In this document: in pieces, positions 16,779 through 24,936 of the stretch | Layout: each line of letters starts with the position of its first letter | Numbering within the stretch: the first letter of the stretch is position 1 | From: Ketobacter sp964016105 | Lineage (GTDB): Bacteria; Pseudomonadota; Gammaproteobacteria; Pseudomonadales; Ketobacteraceae | DNA length: 64,000 nt | NCBI GenBank assembly: GCA_964016105.1 | Contig: CAXHEX010000026.1 | Location: forward strand, 1-64,000 | Reading direction: 5' to 3' | Notes under the pieces: generated by a model | Database searches by the model: none | Told to the model about the DNA's origin: nothing | What the model saw: only the letters and a program-made list of their open reading frames with translations | Position numbers and translations under genes: made by a program

Positions 16779-17723
16779 ATGCCCACTGTCCACCTTGAAC
16801 CCCATAGCGACTTCCTGGACTGGCGCCCTTTGGCACGGTATCTACTGACCCACGACGTTCCTCCTGATCAGGTCAGTTGGCAAACCACGCAAGACCAGGA
16901 TTTGTTTGCTCAAGAAGACATTATCAGTCTGAATACGCTAGCAGTGGAAAAGCCCTCCAAAGACCTGAAAATAAACCGCTCCTTTCTTGATCTGGCCCGC
17001 TTAGCGGGCAGCCATACAGACCCAGGGCGATTCGACACACTCTACCGACTGTTATGGCGTATTTACCAAGGTGAGAGGAACCTGCTCTGCGACACCTTGG
17101 ACCCTTTGGTAAACCGCGCCAATCAATTTGCCAAACAGGTGGGCCGCGATCGGCACAAAATGAGGGCCTTTGTGCGATTTCGAGAAATAACACTGCAAGA
17201 TATCAACACCCACCATGGCCGATACGAAATACAAGGTAAGGAAACAAGCACCTTTTATGCTGCTTGGTTTGAGCCGGAATACTACATTCTCAGGCTCAAT
17301 TCGGAATTTTTTTGTCGTCGCTTTCATAATATGGATTGGGCGATTTTAACGCCCTACCAAAGCTTACATTGGCAGAAAAGACAGCTGCGGGTGGGAAGTG
17401 GCGCTGATCCTTCTCAGGTTCCTCCCCAAGATGCCATGGACGATTACTGGCGCTGTTATTATGCCAATATTTTCAATCCTGCCAGACTGAAGATTGATGC
17501 CATGTGCAGCGAAATGCCAAAGAAATACTGGCATAACCTCCCGGAGGCGACTCTGATTCCGCAGTTAATCAACTCGGCCCATGGACGTACCCAAACCATG
17601 CTGGAGGCTCCCACCCATAAACTGGGTAAGCTACCTAAAGGCACCCTATTCAAGCGTCAGGACTGGATAAAAACAAAACACTCGCAACAAGCCAGGGTGT
17701 TAAATCCCTCTGAAAAATGCTAA
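16779..17723 (+). CDS. TIGR03915/DUF4130-type DNA metabolism protein
   Basis: 314 residues from the ATG that follows the upstream stop codon by one base; translation is probably coupled. The layout (N-terminal ~90 residues, then RLLWRIYQGERNLLCDTLDP, MRAFVRFREI and FYAAWFEPEYYIL) is that of the DUF4130 partner of the radical SAM protein above. Motifs such as RRFHNMDWAILTPYQS and DDYWRCYYANIFNPARLK are conserved-looking family blocks. It is thought to be UDG-like, which would suit base lesion removal, but I see no direct proof. It shares the LexA-controlled promoter. Confidence 0.85.
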   Translation: MPTVHLEPHSDFLDWRPLARYLLTHDVPPDQVSWQTTQDQDLFAQEDIISLNTLAVEKPSKDLKINRSFLDLARLAGSHTDPGRFDTLYRLLWRIYQGERNLLCDTLDPLVNRANQFAKQVGRDRHKMRAFVRFREITLQDINTHHGRYEIQGKETSTFYAAWFEPEYYILRLNSEFFCRRFHNMDWAILTPYQSLHWQKRQLRVGSGADPSQVPPQDAMDDYWRCYYANIFNPARLKIDAMCSEMPKKYWHNLPEATLIPQLINSAHGRTQTMLEAPTHKLGKLPKGTLFKRQDWIKTKHSQQARVLNPSEKC

Positions 17724-17768
17724 AACAAAATTTCCAGTCAAAAAAGGTTAATGCAGGGAGCAAAAACC

Positions 17769-18479
17769 ATGGAACAGACAGGAACAATCAATCCGGTTAT
17801 CGGAAATTTAAGTGTCAAAAAAAACGGGCTTAATTCACGCAACCTGACTGAACAAGCGAGAATTCAACAGCATCTCAGTTTTGTGCAGAGTTACCTTAAC
17901 CAACGCACCCCAACGGGCTTAACTCGCCCCCAAAAGCAGAATCGAAATCACCTGATATCCTTGCTTGGCTCGTACACCCAACAGGGTCTATTCCCCTGTC
18001 ACAACGATATGGCCATTGAGCAACGTACTCCCCGCTTTGTGGATCATCGCGGAGTGCACTGCGCTGTGGGATTTCTGTTGAAAGAATCTGGCGATGACAC
18101 CTGGCCTCAACAAATCAACCAACGCTTCGAATACGCCAAAGTGGCGCAGATAGACAGCTCAGATTTGGTGGATTGGGCCCAAGTGAACGGGTTGCAAATA
18201 AACGAATGTGCCATGATCCAACCCCAATACTTACCCCCCGTTAACGAACTGTGCCCCATTCTCATGTTGGCGAAAGACACTCCGTTAGAAGAAAAACTGG
18301 GGCTAGTAAGGGCCTTTCGCGATCAAAAACTGGCGAAAAGCCCCGGCGGGCGCTGGGCGGTGAAATACTATTATAAAAACGGGCCAGCAGTGGTTTCATT
18401 TTTAAATGCACAAAAGTGGAGCCAAACCCCCACCCGCAAGCTGCTGGCCATGATCATTGATGCACTGGAAAAACCATAG
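17769..18479 (+). CDS. Conserved hypothetical protein with CAVG motif
   Basis: 236 residues from the ATG at 17769 (GGGAG ten bases upstream). No signal peptide or membrane helix. The central block, LFPCHNDMAIEQRTPRFVDH and GVHCAVGFLL, resembles a motif seen in scattered bacterial hypotheticals (roughly FP.N..R.P.FiD..G..CAVG.L). I do not know a function. It follows the SOS pair by 45 bases on the same strand, so it could be read from the same promoter; its stop codon directly abuts the convergent sqr stop codon. Confidence 0.7.
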   Translation: MEQTGTINPVIGNLSVKKNGLNSRNLTEQARIQQHLSFVQSYLNQRTPTGLTRPQKQNRNHLISLLGSYTQQGLFPCHNDMAIEQRTPRFVDHRGVHCAVGFLLKESGDDTWPQQINQRFEYAKVAQIDSSDLVDWAQVNGLQINECAMIQPQYLPPVNELCPILMLAKDTPLEEKLGLVRAFRDQKLAKSPGGRWAVKYYYKNGPAVVSFLNAQKWSQTPTRKLLAMIIDALEKP

Positions 18480-19748
18480 CTATTTCAGCTTTTTAATACC
18501 CAGGGTGTTCATAATCATTTTTTCATAAATGGGTTCACTCACTCCGGTCTTAACTTTGTGCATAAAGTATTTTTCGAATCCCACTTTTGCCAGGTGTACC
18601 CATTTCCCACCGCGGATCCAATTGACATTCCTGGGTGGAATTTGGGGCATAGCCACAAACGCTATACCGGTGTCACCCATGTCAGCGAGACAAACCGCAT
18701 TCCAGGTGGCTTTTGCCGTTTCGGGTTCTTGATCCAAACGTGCTCGGATATTATGGGCCGTAGCAGTCACCATACTCTCAATCATAAAACCGGTTTTAGG
18801 CACTCCTGAGGGCACTGGTGTGGGTTTTTTGGGGGCAATCGCCACCGCCACACCGATACCCCAAATATTCCGATGGGTGGGGTTACATTGATGATCGTCA
18901 ATGACAATAAATCCCCGTGGATTCACCAGACCTTCCACATCCCGCACCGCATTAATACCGGTGAAAGCCGGTAGCATCATGGAATAACCGAAGGGAACTT
19001 CGTGACGCTGTTTGTCCTGACCGGATTCATCGCATTCCATAACCGTCATTACGCCATCTTCCACCTTCTCCACTTTGGCGTTACAAATCCAATCAATATG
19101 ACGGGACCGCAATTCCGATTCCAACAGGGACTTACTATCTCCCACCCCATCCAAACCCAGGTGGCCGATATAAGGCTCTGGGGTAACAAAGGTCATGGGT
19201 ACCTGATCCCGAATTTTTCGATCCCGTAAATCCTTGTCCATGATGAAGGCAAATTCATAGGCGGGGCCGAAGCAGGATGCGCCTTGTACCGCACCCACCA
19301 CAACCGGACCGGGCTTTTCCGCGAACTGCATCCAGCGATCTTTCGCTACTTCAGCATGATCTACATGGCAAATCGATTGGGTGAAGCCATCAGGGCCCAA
19401 GCCTTCAATTTCTTCAAAAGCCAATCGAGGGCCCGTGGCAATGATAAGGTGGTCGTAAGCTATGGTCTGACCATCAGCGAGCAAGAGCTGGTTTTCCTCC
19501 GGCTGAACCTTTTCAACCGTGCCCACCACCAACTTGATTCCGTGCTTGTGGAGAGGCTTGGCTAGGGGAATCACTATATCTTCTCGCTTGCGCCAGCCCA
19601 CCGCGACCCAGGGGTTTGAGGGGACAAAATGAAAGTAGTCTTTGTCACTCACCACCGTAATGGTGTCTTCAGCCCGGGCCAACTCTTTCATTTCAAAAGC
19701 CATGGGCATTCCACCCAGCCCCGCCCCCATGATTACAATATTTGCCAC
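18480..19748 (-). CDS. sqr: Sulfide:quinone oxidoreductase-type flavoprotein
   Basis: 422 residues of a two-dinucleotide-binding-domain flavoprotein. The FAD loop GAGLGG is at 8-13. Candidate redox cysteines are in GASCFGPAYEF and CLADMGDTG, the latter followed by PQIPPRN as in SQR. The C-terminal helices (HLAKVGFEKYFMHKV) suit membrane attachment. SQR oxidises sulfide to polysulfide or sulfane sulfur and reduces the quinone pool. It faces the nitroreductase gene divergently across a ~254-base region that contains a perfect 7-base inverted repeat. An NADH dehydrogenase-like relative is the alternative. Confidence 0.82.
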   Translation of the reverse strand: MANIVIMGAGLGGMPMAFEMKELARAEDTITVVSDKDYFHFVPSNPWVAVGWRKREDIVIPLAKPLHKHGIKLVVGTVEKVQPEENQLLLADGQTIAYDHLIIATGPRLAFEEIEGLGPDGFTQSICHVDHAEVAKDRWMQFAEKPGPVVVGAVQGASCFGPAYEFAFIMDKDLRDRKIRDQVPMTFVTPEPYIGHLGLDGVGDSKSLLESELRSRHIDWICNAKVEKVEDGVMTVMECDESGQDKQRHEVPFGYSMMLPAFTGINAVRDVEGLVNPRGFIVIDDHQCNPTHRNIWGIGVAVAIAPKKPTPVPSGVPKTGFMIESMVTATAHNIRARLDQEPETAKATWNAVCLADMGDTGIAFVAMPQIPPRNVNWIRGGKWVHLAKVGFEKYFMHKVKTGVSEPIYEKMIMNTLGIKKLK

Positions 19749-19862
19749 GATCCATTCCTCTTTTTCAGATTATTGTTTTTCTAGGAACACGCCAAACTAC
19801 TGCTCATAACAGACAATGCTGCCAACATCGACTATTCCCTATCCCAACGCTCATGAAACTAT

Positions 19863-19882
19863 AAATTAGTTATAGCTAATTT
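19863..19882. promoter_or_regulatory. Inverted repeat between divergent sqr and nitroreductase genes
   Basis: AAATTAG and CTAATTT flank a six-base TTATAG spacer. It lies about 115 bases upstream of the sqr start and 120 upstream of the nitroreductase ATG, so it may be an operator or just AT-rich promoter DNA. Confidence 0.35.
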
Positions 19883-20002
19883 AGCAATAATTAATTTACA
19901 TTTCGAACTGTCGTTTTCAGCCATCCAGCTGACGCCATTAGCCGTATTGCCATTGCTGTCAGCAAACTAGAATTGTCTATTATCAAATGTGAGGACAGAT
20001 AC

Positions 20003-20821
20003 ATGGCTGGAATCGATACTTTACTTAATGATGTGAAAGATACGCTAAATAGAGGCAAAACCATCGACGGTTATGACCACAAGGCGAAGAAGCGCTATCA
20101 CGAACCCGCTCTGGACACCGATTCCGGAGAGTTTCACAAGGTGGTGGAAAGCCGCCGCTCTGTTAGAAAGTTCACTTCCAAGCCTATCCCAAGGCCGGTA
20201 TTAGATGCCTGCCTGGATCTGGCTATGCAAGCCCCCAGCTCCTGCAACCTTCAGCCCTGGGAATTTCACGTGGTTCAATCCGCGGATAAAAAGCAGAAGC
20301 TGGTGGAGGCCTGTATGAGCCAAAACGCCGCCAAGACCGCTGCAGAACTAATTGTTGTGGTGGCCAGAACCAAGAACTGGGGCAAGGTGGCAAAACTAAA
20401 TATTACGGACTGGCCCCAGAAAACCATGCCCAGACATTGGAAAAACTTCTACACAGGTGGTGTTCCACTGACCTACTGGCAAGGCCCATTCTATAGCGTG
20501 GGTCACGCAAAAAAGATGGCAACCCGGATAGCGGGCCTGTTTACGCCAGTACCCAGAGGCCCCTTTACCAAATCCGATATGCGAGTTTGGGCAGTAAAAA
20601 GTGTCGCTTTAGCCGCAGAAAATCTGATGCTGGCTCTGCGATCTTATGGCTTCGATTCCTGCCCCATGGAAGGCATGGATGAAAAGCGCGTGCGCAAGCT
20701 GTTGAAACTGCCCTCCGATGCGGAGGTGGTTATGGTGATCGGTGCTGGCGAACGCGCTGAGGATGGCGTGTATTTTCCCAAGGTGATGTTTGATCGGGAG
20801 AACTTTGTTCGTTATGTATAA
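20003..20821 (+). CDS. Nitroreductase family protein
   Basis: 272 residues from the ATG at 20003, preceded by GAGGACAG. The FMN-binding start VVESRRSVRKFTSKPI and the APSSCNLQPWEF block define the nitroreductase fold. The C-terminal part VMVIGAGERAEDG is also typical. A middle insert (~residues 120-185, rich in W, P and basic residues) makes it longer than NfsB-type enzymes (about 217). Substrate unknown; it probably reduces a nitro compound, quinone or enone with NAD(P)H. It is divergent from sqr. Confidence 0.85.
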   Translation: MAGIDTLLNDVKDTLNRGKTIDGYDHKAKKRYHEPALDTDSGEFHKVVESRRSVRKFTSKPIPRPVLDACLDLAMQAPSSCNLQPWEFHVVQSADKKQKLVEACMSQNAAKTAAELIVVVARTKNWGKVAKLNITDWPQKTMPRHWKNFYTGGVPLTYWQGPFYSVGHAKKMATRIAGLFTPVPRGPFTKSDMRVWAVKSVALAAENLMLALRSYGFDSCPMEGMDEKRVRKLLKLPSDAEVVMVIGAGERAEDGVYFPKVMFDRENFVRYV

Positions 20822-20834
20822 CGTACTATCTCGA

Positions 20835-20866
20835 TGGCAGGAAGAGTCGGATGACTCTACCTGCCA
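20835..20866. terminator. Bidirectional hairpin between convergent genes
   Basis: TGGCAGG-A-AGAGTC pairs with GACTCT-A-CCTGCCA around a GGAT loop, giving 13 paired bases with one A/A mismatch. It lies between the convergent nitroreductase and hydrolase genes. A T tract is lacking, so it may need a factor. Confidence 0.5.
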
Positions 20867-21810
20867 GCCATAAAAGCAAGCGTAACGTGGGTCATATCCT
20901 CCACTCCCGGTTCTTCAATAGGAATATGCCCACATCCTTTAAGCACATGGAGCTGCTTTGACGTTTTAATTCTACTAAAAAAGAGTTCACTAAGATTCAA
21001 CGGCGTCATACGATCCAGTTCTGGATGAATCAGCAACAGCGGGCAAAGCTGAAACGCTTCAGGCTCCACATCAGGCTTGGCATCTAAAATAGACAATAGA
21101 AATGCAAAAGGGACGCGACTTCCTCCCCCCTGTGGGTCTTGCTCTACCAATTTACTTAAGCCGGCCTCATTGGATATGAGGGTCATGCGGGAGAACCAGC
21201 GAATTGGCAACCTAACGTTCTTAAACGCCTGAGGCAGACAACGAATCAAAGGCAGGAAATAAGTCATCCAGGAAAATCGGGCAAATTGTTTCTTCACTGC
21301 TTCATAGCGGGTATCGCAAAGCGTGGATGTGATAAGCCCCACAACCGGAGAAGCAGGAAAGCGAAGGCTCTGTATCTTAGCCGCCACACAGTAGGCCAAC
21401 ATGCCGCCCAGACTCACTCCCACCAGGACACTGGGTTTGCCTGTTTGTTGATAGCGTTCAATAACGAAGTCCGCACAACACTCCACCCAACGCTCAAAAT
21501 GTATATGCTCCGATTTCGCCTCGGTTAGACCATACCCCGGCAAATCCAAAGCGATAGTATCGTAACCTTGCTGATTAAACGCTTTGGCAATGGGCGCTAA
21601 CAAACGGCCATGGCCTCCGGCTCCATGCAATAAAATCACTGCAGAATCTTTTTTGAGTTCGGGCAAGCCCTTCCCTATATCTAAATGCAGCTTGCTACCA
21701 CGCCATGACCAATATTGCTCTTCCACAACATCAGCGTCTGATATGCGATAGGGTTTAGGAAAATATCGTTGGTACTTTTGCCAATAGTTATTTTGCTGGT
21801 AATCTCTCAC
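20857..21810 (-). CDS. Alpha/beta hydrolase
   Basis: 317 residues with no signal peptide. The oxyanion region is LLHGAGGHGR, the nucleophile elbow is GVSLGG, the acid is in HPELDRMTP and the base in GCGHIPIEEPG. The block LDLPGYGLTEA is typical of the lipase/esterase/haloalkane group. A cap between the elbow and the acid holds a hydrophobic segment (WMTYFLPLIRCLP). Substrate unknown. It is divergent from the TetR gene at 21,915 across ~104 bases, which makes it a possible target of that regulator. Confidence 0.82.
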   Translation of the reverse strand: MRDYQQNNYWQKYQRYFPKPYRISDADVVEEQYWSWRGSKLHLDIGKGLPELKKDSAVILLHGAGGHGRLLAPIAKAFNQQGYDTIALDLPGYGLTEAKSEHIHFERWVECCADFVIERYQQTGKPSVLVGVSLGGMLAYCVAAKIQSLRFPASPVVGLITSTLCDTRYEAVKKQFARFSWMTYFLPLIRCLPQAFKNVRLPIRWFSRMTLISNEAGLSKLVEQDPQGGGSRVPFAFLLSILDAKPDVEPEAFQLCPLLLIHPELDRMTPLNLSELFFSRIKTSKQLHVLKGCGHIPIEEPGVEDMTHVTLAFMAGR

Positions 21811-21914
21811 GCTTACTCCTTGGTTAACCTTTAGAAACCATCTATGCAGACCTGAATAGGGTATGGGGTTCTATTGGTTCAAGAAACTCGCATACGAGCG
21901 CATTCACTCAAGCC

Positions 21915-22577
21915 ATGACGCAAAACAAAAAAACCGATAAGAATCAGTATCATAAGCCCAAGCAAAAGCGATCTGAATTCACCTATCAAGCGATCCTTGA
22001 AGCAGCTACTCAGCTTTTTATTGAAAGTGGATTGGAGAAAACCACCACAAACAAGGTGGCAGCAAGAGCAGGTGTGAGCATCGGTAGCCTGTATCAGTAT
22101 TTCCCCAACAAACACGCGCTGGTGACAGCACTGACGGAAGTGCATTTAGAACAGATGATGCAGTTGATTAGCACGCGGTTGGCACCTAACTTACATCGCC
22201 CCATAGAAGACGTTATAAAATCGGTGGTGACGCTGATGATTGAAGCTCATTCTATTGACCCAGGCCTCCATCGAGTCCTGATCGACGAATCCAACCATGG
22301 AGCGGTGAAAAAGCAACTGCAACAATTTGAGCAACGGCTGTCCCAGTTAATTAAAGCTTTTCTGGAGTTAAAGCGAGATCAACTTCGAACTCAAGATCTG
22401 TCTATGGCCGCGTTCGTTATGATAAACACCATCGAAACACTCACCCACCGGGCGGTACTGAACAAAGGCGACAACCAGGATATTGCTTTACCACAGGATA
22501 AAGAACGACTGGTGGACCACACTTGTGATCTGGTAGTTGGCTATCTTGTAAGTAGTGAGCACAAAAGCACAGTCTAA
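21915..22577 (+). CDS. TetR/AcrR-family transcriptional regulator
   Basis: 220 residues. The N-terminal HTH spans about 20-70: AILEAATQLFIESGLEKTT, then AARAGVSIGSLYQYFPNKHAL. The C-terminal ligand domain ends with a helix VVGYLVSS. It probably represses the divergent hydrolase and perhaps the downstream convergent OYE gene. I found no clear TetR palindrome in the 104-base shared region, but a 14-base tandem repeat lies upstream of the OYE gene. Confidence 0.9.
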   Translation: MTQNKKTDKNQYHKPKQKRSEFTYQAILEAATQLFIESGLEKTTTNKVAARAGVSIGSLYQYFPNKHALVTALTEVHLEQMMQLISTRLAPNLHRPIEDVIKSVVTLMIEAHSIDPGLHRVLIDESNHGAVKKQLQQFEQRLSQLIKAFLELKRDQLRTQDLSMAAFVMINTIETLTHRAVLNKGDNQDIALPQDKERLVDHTCDLVVGYLVSSEHKSTV

Positions 22578-22617
22578 CGAGCTGTAGATGAAAGGTTATC
22601 ACAGCTCGTTAGTTTTT
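22575..22617. terminator. Bidirectional intrinsic terminator
   Basis: TAACGAGCTGT and ACAGCTCGTTA form an 11-base perfect stem with a 15-base loop, followed by GTTTTT. It begins at the TetR stop codon and ends before the convergent OYE gene stop. Confidence 0.75.
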
Positions 22618-22628
22618 AGTGCCAGTGG

Positions 22629-23726
22629 TCAATCTAACTGATCTTTATGCTTCTGCAAGAAAGGCTCAAGCTGATCAAACTGACCATTTTTAATTTTGTT
22701 TACCCAATCGGGGTTGGACAACAACGCACGACCAATAGCAATCAAATCAAATTCATCGTTTTCCATACGCTCAAGCAAATTATCAATACTGGCTACATTG
22801 GCCTCTTCACCCACAAATGAGGCCAGAAACTCACCATCCAAACTGACGCTGCCTACACTGATAGTGGGTTTACCGGTAATTTGCTTAGTCCAACCGGCCA
22901 AATTCAATGATGAACCATCAAACTCGGGCTCCCAAAAGCGGCGCTGGCTACAATGAAAAATATCCACGCCGGCATCGTTTAGAGGCGCTAAAAACTGGGC
23001 CAGCTCATCCGGCGTATTAACCAGTTTGGCTTCATACTGTTGCTGCTTCCATTGGGACCAACGGAATACCAGGGGAAAGTCGTCTCCACAGCGCTGACGA
23101 ATGGCTTTTACTATCTCGACGGCAAACTCAGTGCGCGCCACAATATCACCACCGTATTTATCTTCCCTTACATTGGTGTCCTGCCAAAAAAACTGATCAA
23201 TTAAATAGCCGTGGGCACCGTGCACTTCTACGCCATCAAATCCCAGCTCTTTGGCATCAAATGCCGCTTGGGCGTAGGCCGCCACGAGTTTTTCAATTTC
23301 ATCTATAGTGAGGGGCTCAAAGACTTTTTTATCCTTGGCCACAAGGCCTGACGGAGAAGCCGAAGGCGCATCTGGAAACGGCCCTGTTCCTGGGCGCCGG
23401 GTAGCGCCCACGTGCCAAATTTGCGGCATCATTTTCCCGCCCGCTGCATGTACTGTATCGATAACGTTCTTCCACCCCGCTAAGGCCTTCTCGCCATAAA
23501 AAGACGGGTATTCAACGTTGCCGGTGGCAGAAGGATGGTTAATCAACGTTCCTTCGCTTATGATCAGGCCAACACCCCCTTCCACCCGCTTGCGATAATA
23601 TTCAGCCACATTCTCACCGGGAACACCATCTGGACAAAAGCCCCGGGTCATGGGAGCCATAACCGTTCGGTTGGGTAACTGTAAGCTGCCGTATTGAAAG
23701 GGTTTAAATAAAACGTCGGAATTCAT
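22629..23726 (-). CDS. Old yellow enzyme (NADH:flavin oxidoreductase)
   Basis: 365 residues, a full-length FMN TIM barrel. MAPMTRG at ~24-30 and the active-site VEVHGAHGYLIDQFF are characteristic; AIGRALLSNPDWV near the C terminus binds the FMN phosphate. OYE enzymes reduce activated C=C bonds (enones, maleimides) or nitrate esters with NAD(P)H. Its upstream 14-base tandem repeat suggests control by a dedicated regulator, possibly the neighbouring TetR. Together with the nitroreductase and nitronate monooxygenase nearby it makes an electrophile/nitro-compound detoxification neighbourhood (inference). Confidence 0.9.
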   Translation of the reverse strand: MNSDVLFKPFQYGSLQLPNRTVMAPMTRGFCPDGVPGENVAEYYRKRVEGGVGLIISEGTLINHPSATGNVEYPSFYGEKALAGWKNVIDTVHAAGGKMMPQIWHVGATRRPGTGPFPDAPSASPSGLVAKDKKVFEPLTIDEIEKLVAAYAQAAFDAKELGFDGVEVHGAHGYLIDQFFWQDTNVREDKYGGDIVARTEFAVEIVKAIRQRCGDDFPLVFRWSQWKQQQYEAKLVNTPDELAQFLAPLNDAGVDIFHCSQRRFWEPEFDGSSLNLAGWTKQITGKPTISVGSVSLDGEFLASFVGEEANVASIDNLLERMENDEFDLIAIGRALLSNPDWVNKIKNGQFDQLEPFLQKHKDQLD

Positions 23727-23738
23727 GCAAGCGCCTAT

Positions 23739-23766
23739 CTTAGTGGTTAATACTTAGTGGTTAATA
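23739..23766. promoter_or_regulatory. 14-base tandem repeat upstream of the OYE gene
   Basis: CTTAGTGGTTAATA is present twice head-to-tail with no spacer, 12 bases upstream of the OYE ATG. The position overlaps the leader/promoter, so it could be an operator or a recent slippage duplication. Confidence 0.45.
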
Positions 23767-23902
23767 CTGATTTTAAAGATAGACAAGTATACCCACCCCA
23801 CAATGGTTGATAATCAGCGATATTGCCAAAATAGGTATGCGAAAATTGCAACAATGCATACAATTGAGGCTTTATCACCATAGCGAATAAGGGAACAACA
23901 AT

Positions 23903-24874
23903 ATGAAAACGCGTATCACTGAGCTATTTGGTATTGAACATCCAGTTCTTCAGGGTGGCATGCACTGGGTGGGCTTTGCTGAACTGGCAGCAGCCGTATC
24001 CAATGCCGGCGGCCTTGGCACCATTACTGGTCTAACCCAAAAATCCGCCGCTGATCTGGCCAACGAGATCGCAAAGTGCCGGGATATGACTGATAAGCCA
24101 TTCGCTGTAAACCTAACCTTTTTACCCACGGTTTCCTCACCGGATTACCCCGGTTATATAGATGCCATAATCAAAGGCGGCGTTAAAATCGTAGAAACCG
24201 CTGGGCGCAGTCCACAAGAGTACATGCCCCAATTGAAAGATGCCGGCATCAAAGTCATACACAAATGCACATCGGTACGACACTCCCTAAAAGCACAATC
24301 CATAGGTTGCGATGCGGTGTCTGTTGACGGCTTTGAATGTGGTGGCCACCCGGGGGAAGACGATATTCCCAATATGATTTTATTACCCCGCGCGGCGGAT
24401 GAATTGGAAATTCCATTTGTTGCATCGGGCGGGATGGCTGACGGCCGATCCTTGGTGGCCGCAATGGCAATGGGCGCCGAAGGCATGAATATGGGCACCC
24501 GATTTATCGCCACTAAAGAAGCCCCTGTTCACGACAACGTCAAGCAAGCCATCGTGGGAGCATCAGAACTGGACACTCGCCTTGTGATGCGCCCCCTCCG
24601 CAACACGGAACGGGTTTTAAATAATGCGGCGGTGGAACGGATTTTGGAAAAAGAAGAAAAGCTCGGCAAAGATATTAAGTTCGAGGATATCATTGATGAA
24701 GTGGCAGGCGTGTACCCTCGAATTTTACAGAACGGTGAAATGGAAATTGGCGCCTGGTCTTGCGGCATGGTGGCAGGTCTTATTAACGATATTCCAACCT
24801 GCCAGGAATTAATCGACAACATCATGTCACAGGCGGAAAGCATCATTCGGGAACGTTTGACCGGCAGTTTATAA
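23903..24874 (+). CDS. Nitronate monooxygenase family protein
   Basis: 323 residues of the 2-nitropropane dioxygenase/nitronate monooxygenase TIM barrel. LQGGMHWVG (FMN phosphate region), NAGGLGTITG, VNLTFLP, and the catalytic His in FECGGHPGED are visible, as is GGMADGRS. It oxidises alkyl nitronates with FMN and O2 in well-studied members; close relatives act as enoyl-type reductases. The start has a weak ribosome binding site (GGGAACAAC). It is a single-gene unit with its own terminator just downstream. Confidence 0.88.
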   Translation: MKTRITELFGIEHPVLQGGMHWVGFAELAAAVSNAGGLGTITGLTQKSAADLANEIAKCRDMTDKPFAVNLTFLPTVSSPDYPGYIDAIIKGGVKIVETAGRSPQEYMPQLKDAGIKVIHKCTSVRHSLKAQSIGCDAVSVDGFECGGHPGEDDIPNMILLPRAADELEIPFVASGGMADGRSLVAAMAMGAEGMNMGTRFIATKEAPVHDNVKQAIVGASELDTRLVMRPLRNTERVLNNAAVERILEKEEKLGKDIKFEDIIDEVAGVYPRILQNGEMEIGAWSCGMVAGLINDIPTCQELIDNIMSQAESIIRERLTGSL

Positions 24875-24885
24875 TAACTCTTACA

Positions 24886-24922
24886 CTGTGGTTGATTAGC
24901 CCGTGAAGGCAATCAACCACAG
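24886..24922. terminator. Bidirectional terminator
   Basis: CTGTGGTTGATT and AATCAACCACAG form a perfect 12-base stem with a 13-base loop between the convergent nitronate monooxygenase and flavin lipoprotein genes. Confidence 0.65.
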
Positions 24923-24936
24923 ATTACAGGCAAAGA

